64,000 bases of DNA, taken from Magnetospirillum sp. (GTDB lineage: Bacteria; Pseudomonadota; Alphaproteobacteria; CACIAM-22H2). Position 1 is the first letter of the stretch. The number at the start of each line of letters is the position of its first letter. Of this stretch, positions 8,877 through 18,210 are shown piece by piece. Where the stretch lies: positions 152,001-216,000 of the forward strand of contig JAPZUA010000004.1 of assembly GCA_027532905.1 (NCBI GenBank). The letters are read 5' to 3'. A program made the translations under genes and the position numbers. The notes under the pieces are model-generated. The model worked only from the letters and a program-made list of their open reading frames with translations, did no database searches and had not been told where the DNA came from.

Positions 8877-8951
8877 CAAGCGTTCCTGCCGGGCGGGCCC
8901 GCATCTTCCGCGGCCCGCCCGGCCCCTCTTCTTCTCGCCTCGGGGCTGTCG

Positions 8952-9434
8952 ATGCCGCAATTCGATCCAACCTGGTTCGCCAGCCAGATTTTCTGGCTGG
9001 TCGTCGTGTTCGCGGTGTTCTACCGCGTGCTGTCGCGCAACGTGCTGCCGAAGCTCGGGGCCGCGATCGAAGGCCGCGAGAAGCAGATCGAGGGCGACCT
9101 CAACCGGGCAGCCGCCCTCAAGGGCGACAGCGACGCGATGATCGCAGCCTATGAAAAAGCGCTTGCCGAAAGCCGCGCCAAGGCCCAGGCCGTGCGCCTC
9201 GAAACCGAAGCGGCACTCGCCAAGCAAGCCGCCGCCAAATCGGCCGAGCTCAACGCGGCCTTGAGCGTCAAGATCAAGGCGGCCGAAACCACGATCGCCG
9301 CATCGCGCGCGACGGCACTTTCGAACGTCGAAGCGCTCGCCGCCGAAATCGCCGTCGATGTTGCCCGCAAGATCGGCGGCCTCGCCGTGAGCGAAGCCGA
9401 CGCCAAAGCCGCCGCCGCCGCCGCGCGCGCCTAA
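8952..9434 (+). CDS. atpF': F0F1 ATP synthase subunit b'
   Basis: Peripheral-stalk subunit of the b' type (160 aa). It begins with the typical PQFDPTWFASQIFWLVVVF, a single N-terminal membrane helix, followed by a long Ala/Glu/Lys-rich amphipathic helix. It pairs with the b subunit encoded 10 bp downstream to form a heterodimeric stalk, as in other alphaproteobacteria and in chloroplasts. The F1 genes are not in this window, consistent with the split F0/F1 operons of alphaproteobacteria. Confidence 0.93.
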   Translation: MPQFDPTWFASQIFWLVVVFAVFYRVLSRNVLPKLGAAIEGREKQIEGDLNRAAALKGDSDAMIAAYEKALAESRAKAQAVRLETEAALAKQAAAKSAELNAALSVKIKAAETTIAASRATALSNVEALAAEIAVDVARKIGGLAVSEADAKAAAAAARA

Positions 9435-9444
9435 GGAAACAGCC

Positions 9445-9933
9445 ATGGCCATTCTGCAAAGCGAATATCTCTGGATCACGCTGGCGATCCTCACCTTGTT
9501 CTATCTCGCCTGGGGCCCGGCCAAGTCGGTCGTGATCGGCGGGCTCGATGCGCGCGCCGAGCGCATCCGCAAGGATCTCGACGAAGCCGCCAATCTGCGT
9601 GCGCAAGCCGAAAAGCTGCTGGCCGAGTACCAGGCCAAGCATCGCGACGCGATGGCCCAGGCCGACGCGATCGTTACAGCTGCCAAGGAAGAAGCTGCGC
9701 GCCTCGCCGCCAAAGCCGAGGCTGACCTTGCGACGTCGCTCAAGCGCCGCGAAACGCTCGCCCTCGAGCGCATCGCCCAAGCCGAAGCGCAGGCGACGTC
9801 GGACGTGCGCAGTGCGGCGGTCGATCTGGCGATCGCGGCGACGTCCAAACTTCTCGAAAAGAACCTCGATGCTGGCCGCCAAGACGCGATCGCGGGCCAA
9901 GCGATCCAAGCCCTGCCCGCGCGCCTGAACTGA
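9445..9933 (+). CDS. atpF: F0F1 ATP synthase subunit b
   Basis: Peripheral-stalk b subunit (162 aa): a single N-terminal transmembrane helix (about residues 7-24, LWITLAILTLFYLAW), then a long coiled-coil arm rich in Ala, Glu and Lys ending near ALPARLN. It is the last gene of the operon and is followed by a strong intrinsic terminator. It shares its architecture with the preceding b' gene but little sequence. Confidence 0.94.
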   Translation: MAILQSEYLWITLAILTLFYLAWGPAKSVVIGGLDARAERIRKDLDEAANLRAQAEKLLAEYQAKHRDAMAQADAIVTAAKEEAARLAAKAEADLATSLKRRETLALERIAQAEAQATSDVRSAAVDLAIAATSKLLEKNLDAGRQDAIAGQAIQALPARLN

Positions 9934-9960
9934 CGCGTTTCGGCCCTTTGGCCGCCGAAG

Positions 9961-9999
9961 AACCCCGCCCCGCCGCAGTCCGGCCGGGCGGGGTTTTTT
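9961..9999 (+). terminator. Rho-independent terminator of the atp operon
   Basis: AACCCCGCCC (9961-9970) and GGGCGGGGTT (9985-9994) form a 10-bp GC-rich stem followed by a run of six T. It lies 27 bp after the atpF stop. Confidence 0.9.
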
Positions 10000-10047
10000 G
10001 TTCCTGGGGTCGGGAGACAGAGGTCGCACGGCTCAGAACCAGAACAA

Positions 10048-10076
10048 TTGCAAAGAATTCGATAAGTATGTAAAGT
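10048..10076 (+). promoter_or_regulatory. Possible promoter of the chemoreceptor gene
   Basis: TTGCAA (10048-10053) and TAAAGT (10071-10076) are separated by 17 bp in an unusually AT-rich stretch before the chemoreceptor gene. Each hexamer matches consensus at four of six positions. Confidence 0.35.
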
Positions 10077-10139
10077 AAAACAAGATTATACGATCAGTTT
10101 TTGTAATCTGCGCATGACACAGACGAAGGACACCTTCAA

Positions 10140-12131
10140 ATGGGCTTGAAACTCAAGTTGGCGACGCTGGCGAACATTCTCGGTTTCCTCGTCATCGTCG
10201 GTTTTGCCGCAACCGTACTGACGAGCGACACGGCCTTGCGCAAACTCAAGGTCGGCGGTCCGGTTTACGAGCGCGTCGTGCTCGGCAAAGACCTCGTCGC
10301 CGACATCCTGCCCCCTCCCGCCTATGTGCTGGAAGCCTATCTCGAAGCGACTCTTGCGATGCAGCCAGGCAGCGACGTGCCCGCGCACAAGCAAGCGCTC
10401 GCCAAGCTCAAGCAGGACTACGACACGCGTCAAGCTTTCTGGCGCAACCCTTCGACCGACATCGACGCCGACGTGCGCCGCAAACTGACGGTCGAGGCGC
10501 ACCAGCCGGGCGTAGAATTCTGGAAGATCGTCGACGAGCAGCTGATTCCGGCACTCGAAGCACGCGATGCACCGCGCGCACAGACGGCCTATAGCGGCCT
10601 GCAGGCCGCCTATGCGCGCCATCGCGCGGGCATCGACGCGGCCGTCGCTGCGACCGAAAAAATGAACGAAGCGACTGAAGCCTACGCCGACGCCCAGGAA
10701 GGCACCTTCGTGCTGGTATTGTGGCTGGTCTCGGGGTTCGTGATGCTGGTCGCGATCGTCGGCGTGGGCGGCGTCATTTTCGGCATGATCCGCCCGATCC
10801 GCACCATGACCGGATCCATGCGCGCCCTTGCGGACGGCGACACCACGCTCGAAATTCCGGCTCGCGAACGCGCCGACGAAATCGGCGAGATGGCCAAGGC
10901 CGTCCAAATCTTTAAAGACAACGCGATCGAAAACGAACGCCTCAAGGCCCAGCAGGGCGTCGCGCGCGCGGAAGCGGAAGCCACCAAGAAAGCCGCAATG
11001 CGCGGCATGGCCGAAACGGTCGAGCGCGAAACGACGGCGGCCGTCGAAACGATCTCGCGCAACACGCGCGCAGCCGACTCTGCCGCCGACGGCATGACGC
11101 GGCTTGCCCAAGAAGTGTCGAACGATTCGCAGGCCGTTGCCGCGGCTTCCGAACAAGCGCTCGTCAACGTGCAGACCGTGTCGTCGGCGGCCGAAGAGCT
11201 CACCGCCTCGATCGGCGAGATCTCGGCGCAGATCGCGCGCGCCTCAAGCGTAACCAAACAGGCCGTCGCCAGCGGCGACAATGCGCGCGCGACGATCCAG
11301 TCGCTTTCCGATGCCGTCGCCAAAATCTCGGAAGTGACGAAGCTCATCGGCCAGATCGCGGGCCAGACCAATCTCCTGGCCCTCAACGCCACGATCGAAG
11401 CCGCCCGTGCGGGCGACGCGGGCAAGGGCTTTGCCGTCGTGGCCTCGGAGGTCAAAAACCTCGCCAACCAAACCGGACGCTCGACCGAAGACATCGACCG
11501 CCAAGTCGGCGAAATCCAGGCCGCAACCCAAGCGGCCGTTGCCGCCGTTACGGAGATCGGCGAGCGCATCCGCGAGGTCGACGAAGTCGCAGGTGCCATC
11601 GCCGCCGCGATGGAAGAGCAGGGGGCGGCCACGCAGGAGATTGCGCGCAATGTCGTGCAGACGGCCGAAGCCTCGCGCGAAGTCGCCGCCAAAATCGGCC
11701 GCGTCAGCGCCCAGGCTGGGTCGGTCGAATCGAGTGCCGCCGACGTGCGCTCCGCCGTCGCCTCGGTCACCGAAGAGATCGCAAGCCTGCGCGACACGCT
11801 CGTGCGCGTGGTGCGCACCTCGACTGTCGAAGCCGACCGACGCGCCTACCCGCGCTATGCGATCAAGGCCGATATCGAACTTACGGACGCTGCCGGCAAA
11901 CGGCACGACGCGAAGCTTACAGATGCGTCCGAGCAAGGGGCCTGCGTCATCACGACGCTCAAGCTGTCCGAGGGCGGCAAAGGCACGTTGCGTTTCGACG
12001 GACTGCCGTCGGTGCAACGGTTTGTCGTGCGCTGGGCCGAACCCGAGCGCCTGCATCTTGAATTCGAGACGACCGATACCGCCTATCTCGAATGGTTTGG
12101 CCGACGCAAAGCCGGGCTCAAAGTGCTTTAA
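10140..12131 (+). CDS. Methyl-accepting chemotaxis protein with C-terminal PilZ domain
   Basis: Membrane chemoreceptor of 663 aa. Order of parts: TM1 (about 8-27); periplasmic sensor of about 160 residues, largely helical; TM2 (about 187-216); HAMP (about 215-270); and a signalling helix bundle with the hairpin tip [17 protein letters not shown] (about 409-425). From about residue 565 there is a PilZ domain with RRAYPR (the RxxxR element) and DASEQGA (D-x-S-x-x-G), the residues that bind cyclic di-GMP. It should signal through CheW/CheA and be tuned by cyclic di-GMP. Azospirillum Tlp1 is a known receptor with this architecture. No che genes lie nearby, so this is a stand-alone receptor; its ligand is unknown. 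Confidence 0.9.
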   Translation: MGLKLKLATLANILGFLVIVGFAATVLTSDTALRKLKVGGPVYERVVLGKDLVADILPPPAYVLEAYLEATLAMQPGSDVPAHKQALAKLKQDYDTRQAFWRNPSTDIDADVRRKLTVEAHQPGVEFWKIVDEQLIPALEARDAPRAQTAYSGLQAAYARHRAGIDAAVAATEKMNEATEAYADAQEGTFVLVLWLVSGFVMLVAIVGVGGVIFGMIRPIRTMTGSMRALADGDTTLEIPARERADEIGEMAKAVQIFKDNAIENERLKAQQGVARAEAEATKKAAMRGMAETVERETTAAVETISRNTRAADSAADGMTRLAQEVSNDSQAVAAASEQALVNVQTVSSAAEELTASIGEISAQIARASSVTKQAVASGDNARATIQSLSDAVAKISEVTKLIGQIAGQTNLLALNATIEAARAGDAGKGFAVVASEVKNLANQTGRSTEDIDRQVGEIQAATQAAVAAVTEIGERIREVDEVAGAIAAAMEEQGAATQEIARNVVQTAEASREVAAKIGRVSAQAGSVESSAADVRSAVASVTEEIASLRDTLVRVVRTSTVEADRRAYPRYAIKADIELTDAAGKRHDAKLTDASEQGACVITTLKLSEGGKGTLRFDGLPSVQRFVVRWAEPERLHLEFETTDTAYLEWFGRRKAGLKVL

Positions 12132-12134
12132 GGG

Positions 12135-12332
12135 TCAGACGCTGGCGTCAGTAGCAGCGGCGTCGGTTGCATCAAGCGCGCAACCGGCGCAGCGGCGGCC
12201 TTGGGCCCGCGACGGGCAGGCGCGGCACATGTCGATCGCGGCAATCAGGCGCTCGATCTGTGCCGCGGCGCCGACATTGCCGTCGGCCTCGCGCAGACCT
12301 TCCTGCAGACGGACTTCCTGCTCGCGATTCAT
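12135..12332 (-). CDS. Small four-cysteine protein, function unknown
   Basis: A 65-aa product starting at the ATG 12330-12332, with a strong GGGGGAC ribosome site just upstream. An acidic N-terminal helix (REQEVRLQEGLREADG) is followed by CRACPSRAQGRRCAGC, two C-x2-C pairs separated by eight residues, which looks like a small zinc or metal knuckle. No family was recognised. It lies between the convergent chemoreceptor gene and the gcv operon; an unterminated gcv transcript could read into it, but a gap of 123 bp with its own ribosome site suggests separate expression. Confidence 0.55.
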   Translation of the reverse strand: MNREQEVRLQEGLREADGNVGAAAQIERLIAAIDMCRACPSRAQGRRCAGCALDATDAAATDASV

Positions 12333-12398
12333 CACGTCCCCCGGTTTTCGGTTTCCCGTTACCGTGGGACTATCCTTGTTTGCACTGCACAAGTCACG

Positions 12399-12418
12399 GG
12401 AAAACAGGCTTGTTTTCC
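12399..12418. repeat. 8-bp inverted repeat between gcvPB and the small Cys gene
   Basis: GGAAAACA and TGTTTTCC flank a GGCT tetraloop. It lies 38 bp downstream of the gcvPB stop and could be a weak transcription or RNA-stability hairpin for the gcv transcript. There is no U-tract after the stem, so I do not call it a terminator. Confidence 0.4.
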
Positions 12419-12455
12419 GATGCTTGCGTGTAGATAGAGCGCTTTTGTCCGCACC

Positions 12456-14030
12456 CTACTCCGCAGCCTGGGCCGTTTTGACGGGCGGTTTCCAACGCAG
12501 CACAGGGGCACGCGCCGCCCGCGTCTCGTCGAGGCGCCGGCGCGGCGTCAAGCGCGGGGCCGCCTGGAACCAGGCGGCGGCACCGGGCTTGCGCGCTTCG
12601 ACCGCAAGGTAGCGCAGCGTGTCGATGAACGCATCGAGCGATTCCTTGCTCTCGGACTCCGTCGGCTCCACCAGCATGGCCCCGTGCACGACGAGCGGGA
12701 AATACATCGTCATCGGATGGTAGCCCTCGTCGATCATCGCCTTGGCGAAATCGAGCGTCGAAATGCCGGTGTCTTTGAGGAACGTGTCGTCGAACAGGGC
12801 TTCGTGCATGCACGGGCCGCCGTCGAAGGCCGGGCTCATCACATCGCGCAGGCGTGCCAGGATGTAGTTGGCATTCAGCACCGCGTCGGTCGAGGCTTGG
12901 CGAATGCCGTCGGCCCCATGGCTCAACATGTAGGCAAGGGCGCGCACGAACATACCCATCTGGCCGTTGAAGGCCTTTAGGCGGCCGAAGGGCTTGGCTG
13001 CACCCGTCGCAGTTTCGACGAGCGCGAAACCGTTCGCCCCGTGCACCACGTAGGGCAGCGGCGCATAGGGTGCGAGCAGGGCCGAGAGCACCACCGGCCC
13101 CGAGCCCGGGCCGCCGCCGCCATGCGGGGTCGAAAAGGTCTTGTGCAGATTGATGTGCATCGCGTCGACGCCGAGATCGGCCGGGCGCACGCGGCCGGCG
13201 ATGGCGTTGTAGTTGGCACCGTCGCAGTAGAAATAGCCGCCCGCCGCATGGATGAGATCGGCGATCTTGCGGATGTCGTTTTCGAACAGGCCGCAGGTGT
13301 TGGGGTTCGTCAGCATGATCGCGGCCACGTCGGGCCCGAGCTTCTTTTCGAACGCGGCGAGATCGACGCGCCCGCGCGCATCGGCCGGAATCGGATCGAC
13401 CGTGAAGCCGAGCAGGGCCGCGGTCGCAGGATTGGTGCCGTGCGCGGACTCAGGGACGAGGACACGCGTGCGCGTGGCGCCTTCGCCCTTCGCCTGGATC
13501 GCCGACCAGATCGCGACCATGCCGCAAAGCTCGCCATGCGCACCTGCCGCCGGGCTCATCGCCACGGCCGGCATGCCGGTCAGCGTCTTGAGCCAGTGTG
13601 CAAGCTCGTCGATGAGTTCGAGCGCACCCTGCACGGTCTGCACAGGTTGCAGCGGATGGATGTCGGCAAAACCCGGCAGCCGCGCCATCTTTTCGTTGAG
13701 GCGCGGATTGTGCTTCATCGTGCACGAGCCCAGCGCGAACAGGCCACTGTCGATGCCGTAGTTCTTCTGCGACAGGCGTGTGAAATGGCGCACGACCTGC
13801 GGCTCGGACAGGCACGGCAAGCCGATCGGCGCTTTGCGCTTGAAAGCGCCCAGGCGCGATTTGGCAGCGGGTGCCGCCGGCACGTCGACGCCGATGCGCC
13901 CCGGCACACCCTGTTCGAAAATCAGCTTCTCTTCGAGCATCAGGCCGCGATGGCCGGAATGCGTGACAACCGGTGCAAGCGCTTCGCCTGCCGACGGAAC
14001 GGCCGCAAGGCGGCCCTGGCTTTTGTCCAT
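12456..14030 (-). CDS. gcvPB: Glycine dehydrogenase (decarboxylating) subunit 2
   Basis: PLP-bearing half of the split P-protein of the glycine cleavage system; it decarboxylates glycine and passes the aminomethyl group to the lipoyl arm of GcvH. The 524-aa product contains GSCTMKHNPRLNEKMARLPG, the PLP-pocket stretch ESAHGTNPA, and the PLP lysine in HINLHKTFSTPHGG (about K297). The ATG at 14028-14030 lies one base after the gcvPA stop, giving tight coupling. It is the last gene of gcvT-H-PA-PB. The C-terminal tail after about residue 490 is Ala/Arg-rich and less conserved. Confidence 0.96.
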   Translation of the reverse strand: MDKSQGRLAAVPSAGEALAPVVTHSGHRGLMLEEKLIFEQGVPGRIGVDVPAAPAAKSRLGAFKRKAPIGLPCLSEPQVVRHFTRLSQKNYGIDSGLFALGSCTMKHNPRLNEKMARLPGFADIHPLQPVQTVQGALELIDELAHWLKTLTGMPAVAMSPAAGAHGELCGMVAIWSAIQAKGEGATRTRVLVPESAHGTNPATAALLGFTVDPIPADARGRVDLAAFEKKLGPDVAAIMLTNPNTCGLFENDIRKIADLIHAAGGYFYCDGANYNAIAGRVRPADLGVDAMHINLHKTFSTPHGGGGPGSGPVVLSALLAPYAPLPYVVHGANGFALVETATGAAKPFGRLKAFNGQMGMFVRALAYMLSHGADGIRQASTDAVLNANYILARLRDVMSPAFDGGPCMHEALFDDTFLKDTGISTLDFAKAMIDEGYHPMTMYFPLVVHGAMLVEPTESESKESLDAFIDTLRYLAVEARKPGAAAWFQAAPRLTPRRRLDETRAARAPVLRWKPPVKTAQAAE

Positions 14031-14031
14031 G

Positions 14032-15390
14032 TTACAGCACCCCCCCAAGTTCGGCGGCAAGAGCGGACGCGAACAGGTCCATCTCGGCTTGCGTGTTGGT
14101 TTCGGTCGCGGCGACGATCAGCAGATTGGCCATGTCGGCATTGCCCGGCCACAGGCGGCCGCCGGGCACGCCGCCAAGCACGCCTTTGGCCACGAGCGCA
14201 TCGACCACGCTTGCCGCATCGCGCGGCAGGCGCAGCGCAAACTCGTTGAAGAAAGCGTCGTTCAAAAGCTCGACGCCCTTGATCGCACCGAGCTTGTCGG
14301 CAAGCAGGCTTGCATGTGCGTGGTTGAGGGCGGCCAGTTGCGCCATCCCCTGCTCGCCCAGCAGCGACAGATGCACCGTGAAGGCGAGCGCGCACAGGCC
14401 CGAATTGGTGCAGATGTTCGACGTCGCCTTTTCGCGGCGGATATGCTGCTCGCGCGTGGAGAGGGTCAGCACCCAGCCGCGCTTGCCGTCGGCATCGACC
14501 GTTTCGCCGCACAGACGGCCCGGCATCTGGCGTACGTATTTTTCCTTGGCCGCAAACAGCCCTACGTAAGGGCCGCCGAAATTGAGCGGGTTGCCAATCG
14601 ACTGGCCCTCGGCCACGACGATGTCGGCCCCCATGTCGCCGGGCGGCGTTACGGCGCCCATCGACAGGATTTCGGGCACGGCACACACGAGCAGCGCGCC
14701 CGCTTTCTGGCAGGCGGCAGCAAGGGCCGAAAAATCCTCGAGCCGGCCGAACACGTTGGGATACTGCACGACGACGCACGATGTTTTGGCGTCGATGCGT
14801 TCTGCCAAGCCCTTGAGCCCGTCGGGCGACGGCGCCAACGCCTCGACCGCGAAGCCTGAGAAGCGGCCGTGCGTTTCGACCGTTTCGCGATAATGCGGAT
14901 GCAGCGCACCCGACAGGATCGCCTTGCCGCGCCGCGTAATGCGGTTGGCCATCATCACGGCTTCGACGCAAGAAGTGGCCGCGTCGTACATCGACGCGTT
15001 GGCGACTTCCATGCCCGTCAGCAAAGCGACCTGGGTCTGGAACTCGAACAGATACTGCAACGTGCCTTGCGCGATCTCGGGCTGGTAGGGCGTGTAGCTC
15101 GTCAGGAACTCGCCGCGTTGGATGATGTAGTCGACCGAGGCCGGCACGTGATGGCGATAAGCACCGCAGCCAAGGAAACTCGCCATCGAACCCGCCGGGC
15201 GATTCTTGGCGGCGAGGGCCTGAAGATGGCGCTCGACCTCGATCTCGCTTTTGGTGAGGCTCAAGCCCGCGACGGGTCCGGAGAGCCGCGCATGGGCCGG
15301 CACATCGACGAACAGCGCCTCGTCGTTGGCAAAACCGATCGTCGCCAGCATCGCTTGGCGGTCTTCGGCAGTATGCGGCAGATAGCGCAT
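14032..15390 (-). CDS. gcvPA: Glycine dehydrogenase (decarboxylating) subunit 1
   Basis: Partner half of the split P-protein, forming an alpha2-beta2 enzyme with GcvPB. The 452-aa product begins [15 protein letters not shown] and contains [34 protein letters not shown] and [12 protein letters not shown], all hallmarks of the N-terminal P-protein half. It lacks the PLP lysine, which is in subunit 2 as expected. It lies 14 bp after gcvH and 1 bp before gcvPB. Confidence 0.96.
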   Translation of the reverse strand: MRYLPHTAEDRQAMLATIGFANDEALFVDVPAHARLSGPVAGLSLTKSEIEVERHLQALAAKNRPAGSMASFLGCGAYRHHVPASVDYIIQRGEFLTSYTPYQPEIAQGTLQYLFEFQTQVALLTGMEVANASMYDAATSCVEAVMMANRITRRGKAILSGALHPHYRETVETHGRFSGFAVEALAPSPDGLKGLAERIDAKTSCVVVQYPNVFGRLEDFSALAAACQKAGALLVCAVPEILSMGAVTPPGDMGADIVVAEGQSIGNPLNFGGPYVGLFAAKEKYVRQMPGRLCGETVDADGKRGWVLTLSTREQHIRREKATSNICTNSGLCALAFTVHLSLLGEQGMAQLAALNHAHASLLADKLGAIKGVELLNDAFFNEFALRLPRDAASVVDALVAKGVLGGVPGGRLWPGNADMANLLIVAATETNTQAEMDLFASALAAELGGVL

Positions 15391-15404
15391 GGCGAAATGC
15401 TCCC

Positions 15405-15785
15405 TTAGCCCAGCGACGCGACGAACGCGTCGTAGGCGGCTTGGTCCATCAGATCCTGGAATTCGGCCGTTTCGGTGGCCTTCAATTTGAAGAACCAGCC
15501 GGCCCCGGTCGGATCGGTGTTGACGAGGCCGGGCTCGCCCGCAAGCGCATCATTCGCCGCCACGACCGTGCCCGAGACGGGCGCGTAGATGTCGGACGCC
15601 GCCTTCACCGATTCGACCACGGCCGCCTGGCCGCCTTTTGCGACCTTCTTGCCGATCTCCGGCAATTCGACGAACACGACGTCGCCAAGCTGGCCTTGCG
15701 CGAACGCCGTGATGCCGATCGCGTAGACGTCGCCGTCTTCGACGCGGATCCATTCATGGTCTTTGGTGAAACGCAGTTCGGACAT
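15405..15785 (-). CDS. gcvH: Glycine cleavage system H protein
   Basis: Lipoyl carrier that shuttles the aminomethyl group between P, T and L proteins. The 126-aa product starts [19 protein letters not shown] and carries the lipoylation lysine K61 in [14 protein letters not shown]. Its length matches the family. The ATG at 15783-15785 is preceded by AAGGAG. Together with gcvT, gcvPA and gcvPB it completes all pathway-specific parts; the L protein (lipoamide dehydrogenase) is shared and is not here. Confidence 0.97.
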   Translation of the reverse strand: MSELRFTKDHEWIRVEDGDVYAIGITAFAQGQLGDVVFVELPEIGKKVAKGGQAAVVESVKAASDIYAPVSGTVVAANDALAGEPGLVNTDPTGAGWFFKLKATETAEFQDLMDQAAYDAFVASLG

Positions 15786-15820
15786 GGGGCAACTCCTTGA
15801 GGGGGCGTATCTGCGGCGGC

Positions 15821-16930
15821 TTATCCGCGGAAATAGCGATGGGGGGCAAAGGGCATGGGGGCGACGCGCGCGGGCAGCGTCTTGCCGCGCACGACGAGGC
15901 CGATAGGCGTGCCGGGGGCTGCAAAAGCGCTCGCGACATAGCCCATCGAGATCGGCGCATTGACGCTGGGCCCGAAACCGCCCGACGTGACGGTGCCGAT
16001 CTTCGCACCGGTCGCATCGACGATTTCCGTGCCTTCGCGCGCAGGTGCGCGCCCGTCGGGCAGAATGCCCACACGGCGGCGTGCGGGGCCTTGCGCCAAT
16101 TCCCGTTGGATGCGCGCTGCCCCCGGAAATCCGCCCTCCGTGCGCCGACGCCTGGAAATCGACCAGGCAAGATCGGCCTCGATGGGCGACGTCGTGGTGT
16201 CGATATCGTGGCCGTACAGGCAAAGTCCGGCCTCCAAGCGCAGCGAGTCGCGCGCCCCAAGGCCGATGGGCTTCACTTCCGCCTCGGCCAACAAGGCCGT
16301 CGCCAGGTCGGCCGCACGGGCGGCGGGGACGGAAATCTCGTAACCGTCTTCGCCCGTATAGCCCGAGCGCGTGAAGAAACACGGGATGCCGGCCACATCG
16401 CCCGTACGGAACGTCATGAATTTCTGGCCGACCGCGTTGGGGGCAAGGCGCGCCATCACGGCTGCCGCCGCCGGCCCCTGCAGGGCCAACAAGGCGCGGT
16501 CTTCGTGGTATTCGACATTCGTGCGGCTGCCGATTTTCGCGCGCATATGCGCGATGTCGGCGAGCTTGCAGCCGGCATTCACCACCAGAAACAGGTTCGA
16601 GCCGCGCTGCGTGATCATCAAATCGTCGAGGATGCCGCCCGCCTCGTCGGTGAACATCGAATAGCGGATGGCCCCTTCTTTGAGGATCGCAAGATCGCCC
16701 GGCACCAGCGTCTCGAGGGCGGTCACCGCATCGGGGCCGTGCAGCGTGACCTGACCCATATGCGACACGTCAAAGAGGCCTGCGGCGTTTCGCGTATGCA
16801 GATGCTCGGCGAGGATGCCAGCCGGATACTGAACCGGCATGTCGTAGCCGCCGAATTCCACCATCTTGGCGCCGAGGGCCACATGCAGCGCATGCAGCGG
16901 CGTCTTTTGCAGCTTTTCGGATTCGGCCAC
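15821..16930 (-). CDS. gcvT: Glycine cleavage system aminomethyltransferase (T protein)
   Basis: Transfers the aminomethyl carbon from GcvH to tetrahydrofolate, releasing ammonia. The 369-aa product has [20 protein letters not shown] at the N-terminus, FDVSHMGQ, the folate-site stretch [19 protein letters not shown] and [18 protein letters not shown]. The GTG at 16928-16930, with GGGAG upstream, was chosen because longer readings run into the glycine riboswitch. First gene of the operon, so the riboswitch controls it directly. Confidence 0.95.
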   Translation of the reverse strand: MAESEKLQKTPLHALHVALGAKMVEFGGYDMPVQYPAGILAEHLHTRNAAGLFDVSHMGQVTLHGPDAVTALETLVPGDLAILKEGAIRYSMFTDEAGGILDDLMITQRGSNLFLVVNAGCKLADIAHMRAKIGSRTNVEYHEDRALLALQGPAAAAVMARLAPNAVGQKFMTFRTGDVAGIPCFFTRSGYTGEDGYEISVPAARAADLATALLAEAEVKPIGLGARDSLRLEAGLCLYGHDIDTTTSPIEADLAWSISRRRRTEGGFPGAARIQRELAQGPARRRVGILPDGRAPAREGTEIVDATGAKIGTVTSGGFGPSVNAPISMGYVASAFAAPGTPIGLVVRGKTLPARVAPMPFAPHRYFRG

Positions 16931-17007
16931 GCGACGTACTCCCACGCACACTCTGCCAAGGACGGGACAACGCATGCGCCGGGGCGGTCTATTCCGCCAG
17001 CGCATGC

Positions 17008-17212
17008 CCCCTCTGTCCTTGGACCTGAAAGAATCGTCCGCGATCGTCGGCGGACTTACCTCTTCGGTGGAGCGGCACCCACAGGTGCGGCTCACTTTCC
17101 AGAGTTACGGCTCGCCACGCGGTCCGTTTGCCTGAGAGTTTCCGGGGCGGTTGCTCCTTCGGCGTCCCCAACCAGGACCGGGACGATGGCCGGTCGGGGC
17201 TCTCTCCCGCGT
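17008..17212 (-). ncRNA. Tandem glycine riboswitch upstream of gcvT
   Basis: On the minus strand two glycine aptamers follow each other. Aptamer 1 (about 17119-17212) has GGGAGAG, GCCGAAGGAGCAACC and AAACTCTCAGGCAAACGGAC. Aptamer 2 (about 17008-17104) has ACTCTGGAAAG, CACCGAAGAGGTAAG and TTTCAGGTCCAAGGACAGAG, with the CTCTG/CAGAG pairing as its P1. The linker is about 15 nt. It ends about 78 nt before the gcvT GTG and should act as a glycine-activated switch for the operon, as for this class elsewhere. The ON direction is inferred from the class. Confidence 0.93.
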
Positions 17213-17336
17213 GGGAGGCGTTTCGCGGATATGGCAGTCCGCGGATCGCAGCAAATACCATAGCTTGCGTAGGCGCCCGGTCAAGGCGGATCGCACAGAC
17301 GGACCATCGGCGGCGTCCGAAAACTGGGGATAAATC

Positions 17337-17873
17337 TCAGCGTGTCGGGCGCTGGCTGCGGTTCCAGGCCAATTGGTCGGCCGTCAGCTGGAATCCGACC
17401 AGCACCTGGTAGCTCGGCCCGTCCATATTCCGCTGGAGCGGAATATAGGGCTCCCAGATATCGACGCGGCCCACACGCGGCCGGTTGTCGGTCCATTCGA
17501 AGGCCGCCGTAAACGTCTCCTTGGCGACGACGTTGCGCTCGGCATCAACGATCGCGACAAAATAAGGCACTGCGGCGCGCCGCGTGCGATCGGCGGGCCC
17601 GCGCTCGGCCGCAATCGCGATCTGCAGTTCGAGCGTGACAGACGGGCGCCTGCCGCGCGTTGCATAAGTGCAATCGACGCGCACTTCGACGATCTGCGAC
17701 TGGACCAGCATGTCGGTAATATCGCGCCCGCTGCCGTCGCGGAACACGGCGACGGTATTGGCGTCGGGCAAAATGCCCGGCCGCGGGCAGACCACGGAGG
17801 TCGGCGGCTCGCCCGAACAGGCAGCGGCAAATAGCGCCAACCCGGCTGCCGCCAATATGCGCACAGGCGGCAT
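17337..17873 (-). CDS. Predicted lipoprotein, function unknown
   Basis: 178-aa product with a type II signal sequence and lipobox (ALFAAAC, Cys about 20), so anchored to the outer or inner membrane face. The body is a beta-rich domain ([45 protein letters not shown]) with a conserved-looking [14 protein letters not shown] end. It resembles uncharacterised lipoproteins of alphaproteobacteria; no enzyme motif is visible. The ATG at 17871-17873 overlaps the stop of the upstream CDGSH gene (TGATG), so the two are translationally coupled. Confidence 0.8.
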   Translation of the reverse strand: MPPVRILAAAGLALFAAACSGEPPTSVVCPRPGILPDANTVAVFRDGSGRDITDMLVQSQIVEVRVDCTYATRGRRPSVTLELQIAIAAERGPADRTRRAAVPYFVAIVDAERNVVAKETFTAAFEWTDNRPRVGRVDIWEPYIPLQRNMDGPSYQVLVGFQLTADQLAWNRSQRPTR

Positions 17874-18115
17874 CACGGGAGGTTTTTGTGCGCGCCGTCG
17901 CAGAAGGGCTGATTCTTGCTGGCCTTGCAGCCGCAGAAAAAGAGTTTCTTGGATTCCGTCGCCTCGAACTTCATCGGCTGCATGCCGGAGCCCGCATGGC
18001 TGCCGTCGCAGAAAGGCTGCTTTTTTGACAACCCGCAGCTGCACCACCAATAGGCTTTGCCGGCTTCGACGTCGATCGGATAGGGCGCTTTCTGGGGCAC
18101 GTTGGGAGCGGTCAT
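17873..18115 (-). CDS. Double CDGSH iron-sulfur domain protein
   Basis: 80-aa protein with two CDGSH-type 2Fe-2S motifs: [16 protein letters not shown] (residues about 25-40) and [16 protein letters not shown] (about 62-77). This is the class with two motifs in one chain, related to mitochondrial CISD3/MiNT. Such proteins bind redox-labile 2Fe-2S clusters; the cellular role is unclear. It is divergent from ispH, another iron-sulfur protein, across a 95-bp gap, and overlaps the downstream lipoprotein gene by one base. Confidence 0.93.
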   Translation of the reverse strand: MTAPNVPQKAPYPIDVEAGKAYWWCSCGLSKKQPFCDGSHAGSGMQPMKFEATESKKLFFCGCKASKNQPFCDGAHKNLP

Positions 18116-18210
18116 TGCAGTCTTCCTGGTCGGTTTGGGGGCCGGAAACCGGGGCTGGCGCTGCTGCGCGACTCCGGTGTAACTATCTTCCCGACACTAG
18201 AGAAACCGCC

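Noticed and set aside
12399-12418. Inverted repeat downstream of gcvPB considered as a terminator
   Set aside because: There is no U-tract after the 8-bp stem, so it is listed only as a repeat.
17128-17412. A 94-codon plus-strand frame overlapping the riboswitch
   Set aside because: It is antisense to the conserved glycine aptamers, and its sequence is constrained by RNA structure, not coding.
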